A stretch of DNA of 64,000 nt from Flavobacterium sp. CG_23.5. Its GTDB lineage: Bacteria; Bacteroidota; Bacteroidia; Flavobacteriales; Flavobacteriaceae. Below the pieces are notes generated by a model. That model had not been told where the DNA came from. It was given only the letters and a program-made list of their open reading frames with translations, and ran no database searches. Below are positions 8,500 through 16,721 of the stretch, in pieces. The translations under genes and the position numbers were made by a program. The stretch spans positions 891,001-955,000 of the forward strand of contig NZ_JAGGNA010000001.1 of NCBI RefSeq assembly GCF_017875765.1. The letters are read 5' to 3'. The number at the start of each line of letters is the position of its first letter. Within the stretch, counting starts at the first letter, position 1.

Positions 8500-8846
8500 T
8501 GGTTTAAGCACAATGGACATAGAAGGTGAAAATAATTTAATTTCTTTCTGTCTGTCGATTTTGTAAAAGCGTTTGCAGGTGCCGAATTTCATTGTCAAAG
8601 ATATAAGAACGTTTCCGTTTACGATGTAATTTGAGGTCCCATTATTCCTACCGATACAGGTATATTCAGTACGCATAATGACCAATATTGGATAATTGAT
8701 ATAGCAGGAGGTGCATTAATTGGTGTTTTATGCACAAAAACCGCTTATTGTTTGTACGAAAAATTACTTTTCGAAAAAGAAACAAAACTGCCGTTTTAGT
8801 AACTCCTTTTTTTGATGGAAACCAAAAAGTTGAATTTGTAACTTGA
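8500..8846 (+). pseudogene. Decayed PAP2-family phosphatase gene (C-terminal half)
   Basis: No intact gene lies between 8332 and 9030, but the plus strand encodes recognisable pieces of a PAP2 (phosphatidic acid phosphatase type 2) protein. Frame 8566 reads KAFAGAEF...YKNVSVYDVI, hits an in-frame TGA (8632-8634), and continues GPIIPTDTGIFSTHNDQYW-IIDIAGGALIGVLCTKTAYC, which matches the PAP2 HW-SDVVAGAGIGILSTKLAYW block. The frame then shifts near 8800, and KTAVLVTPFFDGNQKVEFVT ends at 8846. Upstream, the FPSGHT block seems scrambled (about 8540-8565). One stop and at least one or two frameshifts make this a pseudogene. The 62-codon antisense frame over it is not a gene. Confidence 0.7.
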
Positions 8847-8891
8847 ATCCAGCTTTAAAAAAAATTAAAGTTAAATAGAAACCCTATTTGA

Positions 8892-8929
8892 AATAATAAT
8901 AATAATATTAGTAATAGTAATAATAATTG
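8892..8929. repeat. AAT/AGT trinucleotide-rich tract
   Basis: Imperfect microsatellite of AAT units between the PAP2 remnant and the rhtA-like gene. No function visible. Confidence 0.6.
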
Positions 8930-9000
8930 CCGGTCTAAAATTTTTTATTTTATTCTAATGTACTCGTGCATGCAAAACCTTTTTTGAGGTATAAATTTTG

Positions 9001-9008
9001 TAGTTTTG
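9001..9008 (+). promoter_or_regulatory. -7 promoter element TAGTTTTG of the rhtA-like gene
   Basis: Exact TAnnTTTG match 22 bp before the GTG start codon at 9031, which supports that start and a short leader. Confidence 0.5.
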
Positions 9009-9030
9009 TCCTGCTCCATCTAAATTATAA

Positions 9031-9876
9031 GTGAAGAATAAACTACTTGACATACCACCAATACCCGCTGTTCTTTTCGCTATAATAAGTGTTCAGTCTG
9101 GTGCAGCAATTGCAAAAAGCCTTTTTCCAGTTATTGGAGCAGCTGCAACTGCATCCATGAGAATTGGTATATCAGCAATACTATTATTAGCAGTTTACAG
9201 ACCCAACTTATTCCAGATTACCCTTAAGCAATGGAAAATTGTAATCCCTTATGGTTTGTCTTTGGGGGCAATGAATTTAATTTTTTATCTTGCAATAGAG
9301 AGAATTCCTATTGGACTGGCTGTTACACTGGAATTTATAGGTCCTTTATTAGTAGCTGTTTTTGGCTCAAAACGTTTCATCGATTATTTGTGGGTGCTTC
9401 TGGCGGCAGCAGGAATTGTTTTGATTGCTCCGTGGACAAATAACGGAATAGACCTTTTAGGTATATTGTTTGCGCTATTGGCAGGTGCTCTTTGGGCCGC
9501 TTACATCGTTTTGGGAGGGAAAATTTCGAGAATAATGAAAAGCGGAGAGGCCGTAGCTACAGGAATGCTCTTTGCTTCGCTATTGATTGTGCCTTTTGGA
9601 ATTATAGGAAACGGACTCAACAGTATCACACCAACATTTTTTTATTTAGGTATAGCCCTCGCTCTTTTGTCCAGTGCCATTCCTTTTACATTAGAAATGA
9701 AAGCACTTGGCCAACTTCCTGCCCGTACATTTAGTATTTTAATGAGTTTAGAACCAGCAGCAGCTTCTATTTGTGCCTTTTTATTTTTACAAGAACACCT
9801 TACTTTCAATGAAGTTTTGGCAGTTTTTTTTGTAGTTATAGCTTCCGTAGGATCAACGCTTACATCTAAATCATAA
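9031..9876 (+). CDS. rhtA: EamA-family exporter, RhtA (threonine/homoserine efflux) type
   Basis: 281-aa inner-membrane protein of about ten transmembrane segments in two EamA repeats. The N-terminus (PPIPAVLFAIISVQSGAAIAKSLFPVIGAAATASMR) closely follows E. coli RhtA, which exports threonine and homoserine. The start is GTG at 9031; no upstream in-frame ATG exists and a -7 element sits 22 bp before it. The sulfur island begins after this gene. Its last 35 bp (9843-9877) recur in diverged form at 22716-22750, at the far end of the island. Substrate inferred from family only. Confidence 0.82.
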   Translation: MKNKLLDIPPIPAVLFAIISVQSGAAIAKSLFPVIGAAATASMRIGISAILLLAVYRPNLFQITLKQWKIVIPYGLSLGAMNLIFYLAIERIPIGLAVTLEFIGPLLVAVFGSKRFIDYLWVLLAAAGIVLIAPWTNNGIDLLGILFALLAGALWAAYIVLGGKISRIMKSGEAVATGMLFASLLIVPFGIIGNGLNSITPTFFYLGIALALLSSAIPFTLEMKALGQLPARTFSILMSLEPAAASICAFLFLQEHLTFNEVLAVFFVVIASVGSTLTSKS

Positions 9877-9877
9877 G
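9843..9877 (+). repeat. Left copy of an imperfect 35-bp direct repeat (3' end of the rhtA-like gene)
   Basis: Matches 22716-22750 at 31 of 35 positions. Here it encodes the C-terminus SVGSTLTSKS with its stop. The two copies bracket about 12.8 kb holding all genes of the first sulfur cluster. Confidence 0.7.
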
Positions 9878-10246
9878 AACATTAATATTTTCAGTAGTCT
9901 TTAAACATCTTTTTAAAATCTAATCTAAAAAGGCTCCAGATTATAAAATATAGAGCCTGTTCTTCATCATGAAAGAAAAACCGATCTTGACAAAATCTCG
10001 GATGTGCATAAAAAAATTGATTTTTTCTTATTTAGAGTATTCTAAACCTTTCATTTTTCACAAAAACCGAATCATTACTTTATAATCTTCTGTTGCATCT
10101 TTTCATATGGTTTATAAAAATAAAAGCGATTCCCTTTTGCTCAAAAATGACCTTGTAATAGATAAATAATTCGCGAAATGTACAGGTAGTACTGATTTCA
10201 TTTTTTTTCTCTCTTTACTAATCTATTTCTTGAAAAAAATCACCTA
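9878..10246. other. Intergenic region before the sulfur island
   Basis: About 370 bases with no supported gene. A short GGCTC/GAGCC inverted repeat (9932-9957) after the rhtA-like gene may be a weak terminator. The minus strand has only broken frames. Confidence 0.3.
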
Positions 10247-10291
10247 TGTGATAAATGTTACTGTACGTGGAATTTTAACGTACAATCTTTG
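10247..10291 (+). promoter_or_regulatory. Crp/Fnr-type site and -7 element, tauE copy A promoter
   Basis: TGTGA-TAAATG-TTACT (10247-10262) followed by the -7 element AATCTTTG (10284-10291). The palindrome centre is 36.5 bp before the last G of the -7 element, i.e. about 41 bp before the expected start of transcription, a class II activator position. The same distance holds at six other promoters in the window. Confidence 0.75.
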
Positions 10292-10311
10292 CACCATAAA
10301 ATTTACAACTT

Positions 10312-11100
10312 ATGGAATATATCGGTTATTTTGCGTCAATCCTTATTGGCGTTGCCTTGGGATTAATTGGCGGTGGTGGTAGTATTCTAACAATTCCTAT
10401 ATTAGTTTATCTGTTTCAAGTCAATCCAAAATTAGCGACCACCTACTCCTTATTTGTGGTTGGTTTTACTGCTTCCATTGGTGCGGTCCAACATTATCGC
10501 ATGGGAAATATCAAGTTAAAATCAGCAGTATTATTTGCCATTCCTTCTCTAATTACACTTTTACTAGTTAGAAAAATCATTTTACCATTAGTTCCAGAAA
10601 CATTATTTACTTTTAATGGGTTCCTGCTTACAAAAGATGGTTTTATTATGGCATTATTTGCCGTGCTAATGATCGCTGCTTCTTATTCTATGATTAAAAA
10701 TTCTAAAGAAATTTTTGTCACTTCAGATACAAATCCTTTGAAAGTGGCACTTATTGGAGCGTTGGTGGGAATTGCTACTGGTTTTTTAGGAGCTGGTGGA
10801 GGTTTTTTAATTATTCCTGTCTTACTATTTTTTACAGGTATTACCATGAAACAAGCAGTAGGCACCTCCATATTGATAATTTCTTTCAATTCCTTATTAG
10901 GATTTTTGGGTGATGTTGTAAATGGCGTCACAATAGATTATGAATTTTTAATTCTTGTTACTGCTTTTGCAACTGTAGGTATTTTTATAGGCACACTTCT
11001 TTCTAAAAAAATAGATGGTAATAAACTGAAACCTGCATTTGGCTGGTTTGTTTTAGTGATGGGATTTTATATAATAACCAAAGAGCTTTTTCTAAAATAA
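10312..11100 (+). CDS. TauE/SafE-family sulfite/sulfonate exporter, copy A
   Basis: 262-aa inner-membrane protein of the TauE/SafE (TSUP) family with two homologous halves. Each half has the Gly-rich motif (GLIGGGGSILTIPILVYLF in the first, GFLGAGGGFLIIPVLLFF in the second) and about eight transmembrane segments in all. Members export sulfite, sulfoacetate or related anions. A paralogue of identical length at 40983-41771 also sits directly before a persulfide dioxygenase gene, so sulfite removal after persulfide oxidation is the most natural role. It has its own Crp/Fnr-type promoter; another such promoter separates it from the SQR gene 83 bp downstream. Confidence 0.87.
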   Translation: MEYIGYFASILIGVALGLIGGGGSILTIPILVYLFQVNPKLATTYSLFVVGFTASIGAVQHYRMGNIKLKSAVLFAIPSLITLLLVRKIILPLVPETLFTFNGFLLTKDGFIMALFAVLMIAASYSMIKNSKEIFVTSDTNPLKVALIGALVGIATGFLGAGGGFLIIPVLLFFTGITMKQAVGTSILIISFNSLLGFLGDVVNGVTIDYEFLILVTAFATVGIFIGTLLSKKIDGNKLKPAFGWFVLVMGFYIITKELFLK

Positions 11101-11108
11101 AAACCTTT

Positions 11109-11153
11109 TGTGACATAAGTCACAAGATAAGAATGAAATAAACAGTACTCTTG
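11109..11153 (+). promoter_or_regulatory. Crp/Fnr-type site and -7 element, SQR promoter
   Basis: TGTGA-CATAAG-TCACA (11109-11124), extended to a perfect 18-bp palindrome at 11108-11125, the best site in the window. The -7 element TACTCTTG (11146-11153) has one mismatch to TAnnTTTG, and spacing is again 36.5 bp from centre to last G. Confidence 0.8.
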
Positions 11154-11183
11154 ATAGTTTTATTATTATAAAAAATCTAAAAA

Positions 11184-12458
11184 ATGTCAAACCATTATCA
11201 AATACTTGTCATAGGTGGGGGAAATGCAGGACTTTCTGTCGCTTCAAAATTGCTTCGAAAAAGAAGTGATTTAAAAATTGGAATCATTGATCCTTCTGAA
11301 AAACATTATTATCAACCTGCATGGACACTGGTTGGCGCTGGCATATTTGATATAAATAAGACCGTTCGAAATGAAAAAGAAGTTATTCCAAAAAATACTA
11401 CGTGGATCAAAGAAGCCGTGACTGAATTTACGCCAAAAGAAAACAAAGTAAAATGCCTTTCTGGTAATGAATATACTTACGATTACTTAGTGGTATGTCC
11501 TGGAATTCAATTGGATTGGAATAAAATAGAAGGACTCAAGGACACATTAGGAATAAATAATGTAAGCAGTAACTATTCTTTTCAACACTCTCCATATACT
11601 TGGGAAATGATTGAAAATTTCAAAGGTGGTACAGCGGTTTTCACCAACCCAACTACTCCTATTAAATGCGGAGGAGCACCTCACAAAATTATGTATTTAG
11701 CTTGTGATTATTGGCGTAAACAAGGAATTTTGGATAAATGTGATGTTCATTACATTTCTGGAGCAAACTTGATATTTGGTGTCAAAGAATATGCAGAGAC
11801 ATTAAATAAAGTACTGGCCAAATATAATATTCACGTTCACTATGGAGCTAATGTCACAGCTATACAGGGTCAAAACAAAACGGTGGAATTTGAAATCAAA
11901 GAAATGGATGAAAATCTAAATAAAAAACTATCCTCTGAAAACGCAGGCTGTTATGGTATCGTAGAAAATAGTGAAATGGAAGAACTTAAAAAAGTGACCC
12001 TGAATTTTGATTTATGCCACGCCGTCCCCCCGCAATCCGCTCCTGATTTTATAAAAAATAGCCCTTTGAGAGATATAGAAAACCCATTGGGATATGTAGA
12101 AGTTGACAAAAACACGCTTCAACACACTCGTTTTCCAAATGTATTTGCTCTTGGAGATTGCACCAATGCTCCTTGCAGTAAAACGGGCGCAGCAATTAGA
12201 AAGCAAGCCCCAGTCGTGGTAGAAAATCTTTTGGCTGTTATGGATAATAAAGTTGCAACAGCTCAATATGATGGGTATAGCGCATGTCCTATTCCAACGC
12301 AATACGGAAAATTAATGTTGGCTGAATTTGATTATTCAAATACACCAAAAATGACTTTCCCTTTCAATCAGGCAAAACCAAATTGGGCTATGTGGATTCT
12401 TAAAACTAAGATTTTACCATGGTTGTATTGGAATAAAATACTTAAAGGAACGGCATAA
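11184..12458 (+). CDS. sqr: Sulfide:quinone oxidoreductase, type II-like (mitochondrial SQOR-like)
   Basis: 424-aa FAD flavoprotein that oxidises sulfide and passes electrons to the quinone pool, giving persulfide or polysulfide. The FAD dinucleotide fold is at the N-terminus (VIGGGNAGLSVASKLL, 9-24), followed by HYYQPAWTLVGAG, a motif typical of SQR. Redox cysteine candidates are Cys162 (PIKCGGAPHKIMYLA) and Cys326 (ALGDCTNAPCSKTGAA). These two positions match the two catalytic cysteines of type II enzymes such as human SQOR. CHAVPPQSAP (278-287) is the quinone-side segment. No signal peptide; probably bound to the inner face of the membrane. A flavocytochrome c subunit is less likely because no partner cytochrome is adjacent. 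Confidence 0.88.
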   Translation: MSNHYQILVIGGGNAGLSVASKLLRKRSDLKIGIIDPSEKHYYQPAWTLVGAGIFDINKTVRNEKEVIPKNTTWIKEAVTEFTPKENKVKCLSGNEYTYDYLVVCPGIQLDWNKIEGLKDTLGINNVSSNYSFQHSPYTWEMIENFKGGTAVFTNPTTPIKCGGAPHKIMYLACDYWRKQGILDKCDVHYISGANLIFGVKEYAETLNKVLAKYNIHVHYGANVTAIQGQNKTVEFEIKEMDENLNKKLSSENAGCYGIVENSEMEELKKVTLNFDLCHAVPPQSAPDFIKNSPLRDIENPLGYVEVDKNTLQHTRFPNVFALGDCTNAPCSKTGAAIRKQAPVVVENLLAVMDNKVATAQYDGYSACPIPTQYGKLMLAEFDYSNTPKMTFPFNQAKPNWAMWILKTKILPWLYWNKILKGTA

Positions 12459-12485
12459 TAATCATTACTATTTTTTAAATTATCT

Positions 12486-12519
12486 TCCCTTTCAAATAAA
12501 CTTGAAAGGGATATTTTTA
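12486..12519 (+). terminator. Intrinsic terminator after SQR
   Basis: CCCTTTCAA (12487-12495) pairs with TTGAAAGGG (12502-12510), followed by ATATTTTTAT. It separates the SQR unit from the persulfide dioxygenase unit. Confidence 0.75.
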
Positions 12520-12608
12520 TTAAAATGGTAGCTAAATTAACAACATAGCAATTACACTAAGAACACAAAAATTTATTTTTGGTAAAATAATCAAGTTATA
12601 AAATCCTG

Positions 12609-12653
12609 TGTAACATTAGTCACCAACTTTACCAGAAGTACGCCCTAAATTTG
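12609..12653 (+). promoter_or_regulatory. Crp/Fnr-type site and -7 element, persulfide dioxygenase A promoter
   Basis: TGTAA-CATTAG-TCACC (12609-12624) and a perfect -7 element TAAATTTG (12646-12653), with centre-to-G spacing of 36.5 bp. Confidence 0.75.
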
Positions 12654-12687
12654 TCGAATAAATTAGAAACTTAAAAAAATAAGCGAT

Positions 12688-14088
12688 ATGTATTTTCAAC
12701 ACATTTACGACAAGAGTCTTGCTCAAGCAAGTTATTTTATTGGCTGTCAAAAAGCAGGAGTAGCCGCGGTAATCGATCCTAAAAGGGATGTAGATACCTA
12801 TCTCGAAATTGCTAAACAGAACAATTTGAAAATTACTCATATTTTAGAAACACACATCCATGCTGATTTTCTTGCTGGCTCAAGAGAACTAGCGGCTTTG
12901 ACAGGAGCCGAAATGTACCTTTCAGCGGAAGGCGGACCAGATTGGAAATATGAATTTCCTCATGTTGACATAAAAGATGGTGATGTTTTAAAAGTAGGAA
13001 ACTTAAAAATTGAAGTAGTTCATACTCCTGGACACACTCCGGAAAGTATCAGTTTTCTTTTAACAGATACGCCTGCCAGCGACGAGCCGGTAATGTTATT
13101 CACCGGTGACTTTGTATTTGTTGGTGACATAGGAAGACCTGATTTACTTGAAAAAGCAGCAGGAATGATAGGAACTCAAGACATTGGTGCCAAACAAATG
13201 TATCAATCGATTAATAAATTCGACGCATTACCTGATTATATTCAAGTATGGCCAGGTCATGGAGCAGGTTCTGCATGTGGAAAAGCATTAGGAGCAGTAC
13301 CAAGTACCACTGTAGGATATGAAAAAATAAGAAACTGGGCTTTTCAACATAAAAATGATGAAACTGGATTTGTAAAATATTTATTGGAAGACCAACCGGA
13401 ACCACCAAAATATTTTGCGATGATGAAAAAACTAAATAAAGTTGATCGTCCGCTTCTTACGGCTGTTCCAAAATTGAAAAAACTGGATTACACCGAATTG
13501 ACAGCAGCTTTAGTCAATGGGACTAAATTGATTGATGCCAGAGATAAAACGGAATTTTCTACAGGATTTATTCCAGGAAGTATCAACATTCAAGGGAACA
13601 ATTCTTTTGCCACTTGGGCTGGATGGTTTCTGAGTTATGAAGAACCTTTTATCATTCTTGCCGATGAATCTCAATTGGATGACCTTACCCGAAAACTAAT
13701 GAGAATAGGATTAGATAACATTCAAGGTTACATTCCTTCTACAAAAATATGGGAAGTAAATGGCGGTTCTTTGGAAAAAGTGAATCAGATTTCATTAGAA
13801 GAATTTAAAACTTTAAAACAAGAAAAAGATGTTCAAATCGTTGACCTTCGAGGTGTTGCTGAATACAATACAGGTCACATCAAAGGAGCTGACAATGTAT
13901 TTGTAGGTACTTTAATAAACAATCTGGACAAAATAAGTAAAGATAAAAAAGTATTAATCCATTGCCAAGGCGGGGACAGAGCAGCAATTGCGTATTCTTT
14001 ATTAGCTAGAAATGGCTATAAAAATGTATTCAACTATTCTCCTGGAATGAATGAATGGATTAGCCAAAACAATCCTATTGAATACTAA
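12688..14088 (+). CDS. Persulfide dioxygenase-rhodanese fusion (ETHE1/CstB type), copy A
   Basis: 466-aa protein of three domains. Residues 1-250 form an ETHE1-like metallo-beta-lactamase fold with HIHAD (His56, His58, Asp60), His116 (HTPGH) and Asp141 (GDFVFVGDIGRPDL), an iron site that oxidises glutathione or coenzyme persulfide to sulfite. A first rhodanese domain (about 260-365) lacks the catalytic Cys; a second (about 365-466) has it in HCQGGDRA (Cys426). The combination can make sulfite and combine it with sulfane sulfur to form thiosulfate. It follows SQR, whose persulfide is its expected substrate. The stop is 11 bp from the next rhodanese gene, so they form an operon. A paralogue lies at 41851-43263. 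Confidence 0.9.
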   Translation: MYFQHIYDKSLAQASYFIGCQKAGVAAVIDPKRDVDTYLEIAKQNNLKITHILETHIHADFLAGSRELAALTGAEMYLSAEGGPDWKYEFPHVDIKDGDVLKVGNLKIEVVHTPGHTPESISFLLTDTPASDEPVMLFTGDFVFVGDIGRPDLLEKAAGMIGTQDIGAKQMYQSINKFDALPDYIQVWPGHGAGSACGKALGAVPSTTVGYEKIRNWAFQHKNDETGFVKYLLEDQPEPPKYFAMMKKLNKVDRPLLTAVPKLKKLDYTELTAALVNGTKLIDARDKTEFSTGFIPGSINIQGNNSFATWAGWFLSYEEPFIILADESQLDDLTRKLMRIGLDNIQGYIPSTKIWEVNGGSLEKVNQISLEEFKTLKQEKDVQIVDLRGVAEYNTGHIKGADNVFVGTLINNLDKISKDKKVLIHCQGGDRAAIAYSLLARNGYKNVFNYSPGMNEWISQNNPIEY

Positions 14089-14099
14089 AAATCTCAATT

Positions 14100-14417
14100 A
14101 TGTTCGGAATTTTTAAAAATATGTTTTCAAAAAAAGATACAACGCAAATGGAAAAAATACTAAAAGAAGGTGCGTTCCTCGTAGATGTTCGCACACCAGC
14201 AGAATTTGCTGAAGGTCACGTAAAAGGATCAATCAATATTCCTTTGGATCAAGTACCAAATCAGTTGGCTAAATTTAAAGGAAAAGAGCAAATTATTGTT
14301 TTTTGCCGAAGCGGGAATCGCAGCGGGCAAGCCAAAATGATTTTGGAACAAAATGGTTTTAAAAACGTTACCAATGGCGGTACTTGGCAAGATGTGAACG
14401 AAGCCATAAGCAAATAA
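14100..14417 (+). CDS. Single-domain rhodanese (sulfurtransferase)
   Basis: 105-aa protein with one rhodanese domain. The active-site loop FCRSGNRSG carries Cys69, and the N-terminal LVDVRTPAEFAEGHVKGSINIP is the standard rhodanese/GlpE block. It probably moves sulfane sulfur between SQR, the dioxygenase fusion and an acceptor such as thioredoxin. It lies 11 bp after the dioxygenase gene and is surely co-transcribed. The N-terminus (MFGIFKNMFSKK) is short and weakly hydrophobic, so cytoplasmic location is likely. A long hairpin follows the gene. Confidence 0.9.
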   Translation: MFGIFKNMFSKKDTTQMEKILKEGAFLVDVRTPAEFAEGHVKGSINIPLDQVPNQLAKFKGKEQIIVFCRSGNRSGQAKMILEQNGFKNVTNGGTWQDVNEAISK

Positions 14418-14439
14418 GCAGAGATGTTATTAAAATAAT

Positions 14440-14480
14440 GTGCAGTTTAAAACAAGAAATAAATTTGTTTTAAACTGCAC
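14440..14480 (+). terminator. Long perfect hairpin after the rhodanese gene
   Basis: GTGCAGTTTAAAACAA (14440-14455) and its perfect complement (14465-14480) with a 9-base loop; outer AT-rich bases extend the pairing imperfectly. Only a weak T-run follows, so it could be a terminator, a processing or stability element, or a palindromic insertion. Confidence 0.55.
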
Positions 14481-14557
14481 AATTATTTATCTAAAATCAG
14501 AATTTAATTTTTGTTTCCCTGAAAAGGATTTAAAATTAATAAAAACCTTAATTGAAA

Positions 14558-15766
14558 ATGAATACAACCAAACTCGGACTGAAAGAAAATTGGAAACAAT
14601 TTACTATTTTGGTAATCGTCAATGCCTTTGTTGGCGGAATGATAGGAATGGAAAGAACTATTATTCCAAAGTTTGCTGAGATTGAATTTGGCATTGCTTC
14701 AAAAACGGCTATTCTATCTTTCATAATTGCCTTTGGAATTACTAAAGCAATAACCAACTATTTTACGGGCAAACTGGCGAATCGTTTTGGCAGAAAAAAT
14801 TTGCTTTTATTTGGTTGGATTCTGGCTATTCCTATTCCTTTTATTTTGATATATGCGGAATCGTGGAATTGGGTGATTTTTGCCAATATTTTGTTGGGAA
14901 TTAGTCAAGGACTCACTTGGAGCAGTACGGTGGTGATGAAAATTGATTTGGTAGGAGAAAAAGATCGCGGACTGGCGATGGGACTCAATGAATTTGCCGG
15001 TTATTTTGCCGTTGGTCTAGTTGCTTTTCTGTCAGGCTATATCGCCCAAAAATATGGAATTACACCCTACCCTTTTTACCTTGGAATTGGAATTTCCATA
15101 ATTGGTTTTTTATTGACTTTGTTTTTTGTGAAAGACACGAGAAAATTTGTAACAAAAGAAAACACGACCAATCAAACCGAAAAATTAGAAAATATTTTTC
15201 TAGAAACTACTTTCAAAAACAAAACATTAAGCTCGATAACTCAAGCAGGATTAGTTAATAATCTGAATGATGGAATGATTTGGGGTTTGTTACCTATTGT
15301 TCTTCTTTCTTTGAATTATGATTCTCAAAACATCGGAATTATAACAGCCATTTATCCTACCGTTTGGGGATTTGGACAATTGATAACCGGAAAAATGTCA
15401 GATGTTTATTCGAAAAAAAAGATGCTGTTTTGGGGAATGTTATTACAGGGAATAGCGATACTTTTTATTCCTTTTGCTATAAAATTCTATCAATTGGCAA
15501 CCATTTCGGCATTTTTGGGATTGGGAACAGCGTTAGTTTATCCTACTTTTTTATCGGCTATTGCCAAGGCAACAACTCCAACTCAAAGAGCGGAAAGCAT
15601 TGGTACATTTAGACTTTGGAGGGATTTAGGATATGCGATAGGAGCCATTATTTCCGGAGTAACAGCCGATTTATTTGGAGTAAATTATGCCATTGTGCTA
15701 ATCGGAATTATTACTATTTTGTCGTCCGTGGTCATTAAAACCCGGATGCCACAAGACACTTTATAA
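14558..15766 (+). CDS. Major facilitator superfamily transporter
   Basis: About 402-aa inner-membrane permease of twelve predicted transmembrane helices. Family signs are the loop 2-3 motif GKLANRFGRKNLLLFGW (about residues 71-87) and its second-half counterpart GKMSDVYSKKKMLFWG, plus GLNEFAGYFAVGL in helix 5. I chose the ATG at 14558 over the in-frame TTG two codons earlier. Substrate unknown; its position between a rhodanese gene and a TlpA gene inside the sulfur island suggests an anion or sulfur compound. It has no visible Crp/Fnr site of its own and may read through from the dioxygenase promoter past the hairpin at 14440-14480. Confidence 0.82.
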   Translation: MNTTKLGLKENWKQFTILVIVNAFVGGMIGMERTIIPKFAEIEFGIASKTAILSFIIAFGITKAITNYFTGKLANRFGRKNLLLFGWILAIPIPFILIYAESWNWVIFANILLGISQGLTWSSTVVMKIDLVGEKDRGLAMGLNEFAGYFAVGLVAFLSGYIAQKYGITPYPFYLGIGISIIGFLLTLFFVKDTRKFVTKENTTNQTEKLENIFLETTFKNKTLSSITQAGLVNNLNDGMIWGLLPIVLLSLNYDSQNIGIITAIYPTVWGFGQLITGKMSDVYSKKKMLFWGMLLQGIAILFIPFAIKFYQLATISAFLGLGTALVYPTFLSAIAKATTPTQRAESIGTFRLWRDLGYAIGAIISGVTADLFGVNYAIVLIGIITILSSVVIKTRMPQDTL

Positions 15767-15840
15767 AACAACAAAAAATTAAAAAATCAACATATAATTA
15801 AAATCCTCTCTTGGTAGCATGGATCTAAAATAAATCTAAA

Positions 15841-16410
15841 ATGAATTGGAAAACACCAAAAAAATCTACTATTCAGAATATTGCTTTTATCGTAATTATA
15901 GCATTACTTCTGTTCCCTCCTATAGGCACTTTTGTAAAAGTACAATTGAACCGTCTAATTGCTTTTTCTCCCAAAACAATAGCCGTAACAGATCAAAAAA
16001 TGTTGTCCAGTTACCAATGGAAATTGGTTGATGCTACTGGCAAGATTGTGAACTTGCAGGAATACAAAGGAAAAATCATATTTATTAATTTCTGGGCGAC
16101 ATGGTGTCCGCCATGTATCGCTGAAATGCCAAGCATGCAAAAGTTATACACTGATTATCAGGATAAAATTGTCTTTCTATTTGTCACTAATGATTCCTTT
16201 GAAAAGGCAAATGCGTTTTTAACCAAAGAAAACTTAACGCTTCCAGTCTATCAGTCACTTACAAATTCTCCAGTAGAAATGGAATCATCAACTATTCCGG
16301 CAACCTATCTTATTGATCAGTCAGGAAATGTGATTGTAGCCAAAATTGGCACAGCCAATTGGAATAGTGATTCGTTCAGAGAAAAACTAGATGAATTACT
16401 AAAAAATTAA
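15841..16410 (+). CDS. TlpA-like membrane-anchored thioredoxin
   Basis: 189-aa protein with an N-terminal membrane anchor (about 14-30) and a thioredoxin fold facing the periplasm. The active site is FWATWCPPC with Cys89 and Cys92, the TlpA/ResA type, followed by SSTIPATYLID with the cis-proline segment. Such proteins reduce disulfides in apocytochromes c or in periplasmic sulfur proteins. The TsdA-like cytochrome four genes on needs reduced haem-binding cysteines, so a maturation role is possible; recycling of sulfane sulfur carriers is another. A clear terminator follows 110 bp later. Confidence 0.87.
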   Translation: MNWKTPKKSTIQNIAFIVIIALLLFPPIGTFVKVQLNRLIAFSPKTIAVTDQKMLSSYQWKLVDATGKIVNLQEYKGKIIFINFWATWCPPCIAEMPSMQKLYTDYQDKIVFLFVTNDSFEKANAFLTKENLTLPVYQSLTNSPVEMESSTIPATYLIDQSGNVIVAKIGTANWNSDSFREKLDELLKN

Positions 16411-16520
16411 TCCGATAAGAAAAACACGTCGCAAACCGGTGGGAAAAATCAAAATATAAAAAAAACAGTAGCCAGTTGGACCTAATGTAGCAAAATATTA
16501 ATTTTTAGGATAGTTATTAG

Positions 16521-16550
16521 AAGTGTTTGAAAAATCAAACGCTTTTTTTT
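16521..16550 (+). terminator. Intrinsic terminator after the TlpA gene
   Basis: AAGTGTTTGA and TCAAACGCTT form a 10-bp stem (one G-T pair) around AAAA, followed by eight T. It ends the unit before the YeeE-TsdA-SoxB operon. Confidence 0.85.
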
Positions 16551-16657
16551 GGATAAATATTACTTATAAAATGGTTTTTAGAATATTAAATTATTGATTA
16601 TCAAATATCTACATAATAAAAAATAATTACCATTTTTTTTTAAAATTTTTTCAGTTG

Positions 16658-16702
16658 TGTGACAAAAGTAACATAACTACTCATTTATAAATTTAATCTT
16701 TG
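16658..16702 (+). promoter_or_regulatory. Crp/Fnr-type site and -7 element, YeeE/TsdA/SoxB operon promoter
   Basis: TGTGA-CAAAAG-TAACA (16658-16673) and -7 element AATCTTTG (16695-16702), centre-to-G spacing 36.5 bp. It precedes five closely packed genes. Confidence 0.75.
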
Positions 16703-16721
16703 CATTAATAAATCAAAAAAT

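Noticed and set aside
8497..8685. 62-codon minus-strand frame
   Set aside because: It is the complement of a recognisable PAP2 pseudogene and has no protein-like motifs of its own.
8892..8929. AAT repeat as a possible CRISPR or satellite
   Set aside because: Simple trinucleotide tract without spacers or longer repeat unit.
12688..14088. Glyoxalase II (hydroxyacylglutathione hydrolase)
   Set aside because: The HxHxD pattern with a single-iron ETHE1-like layout and the two rhodanese domains point to persulfide dioxygenase.
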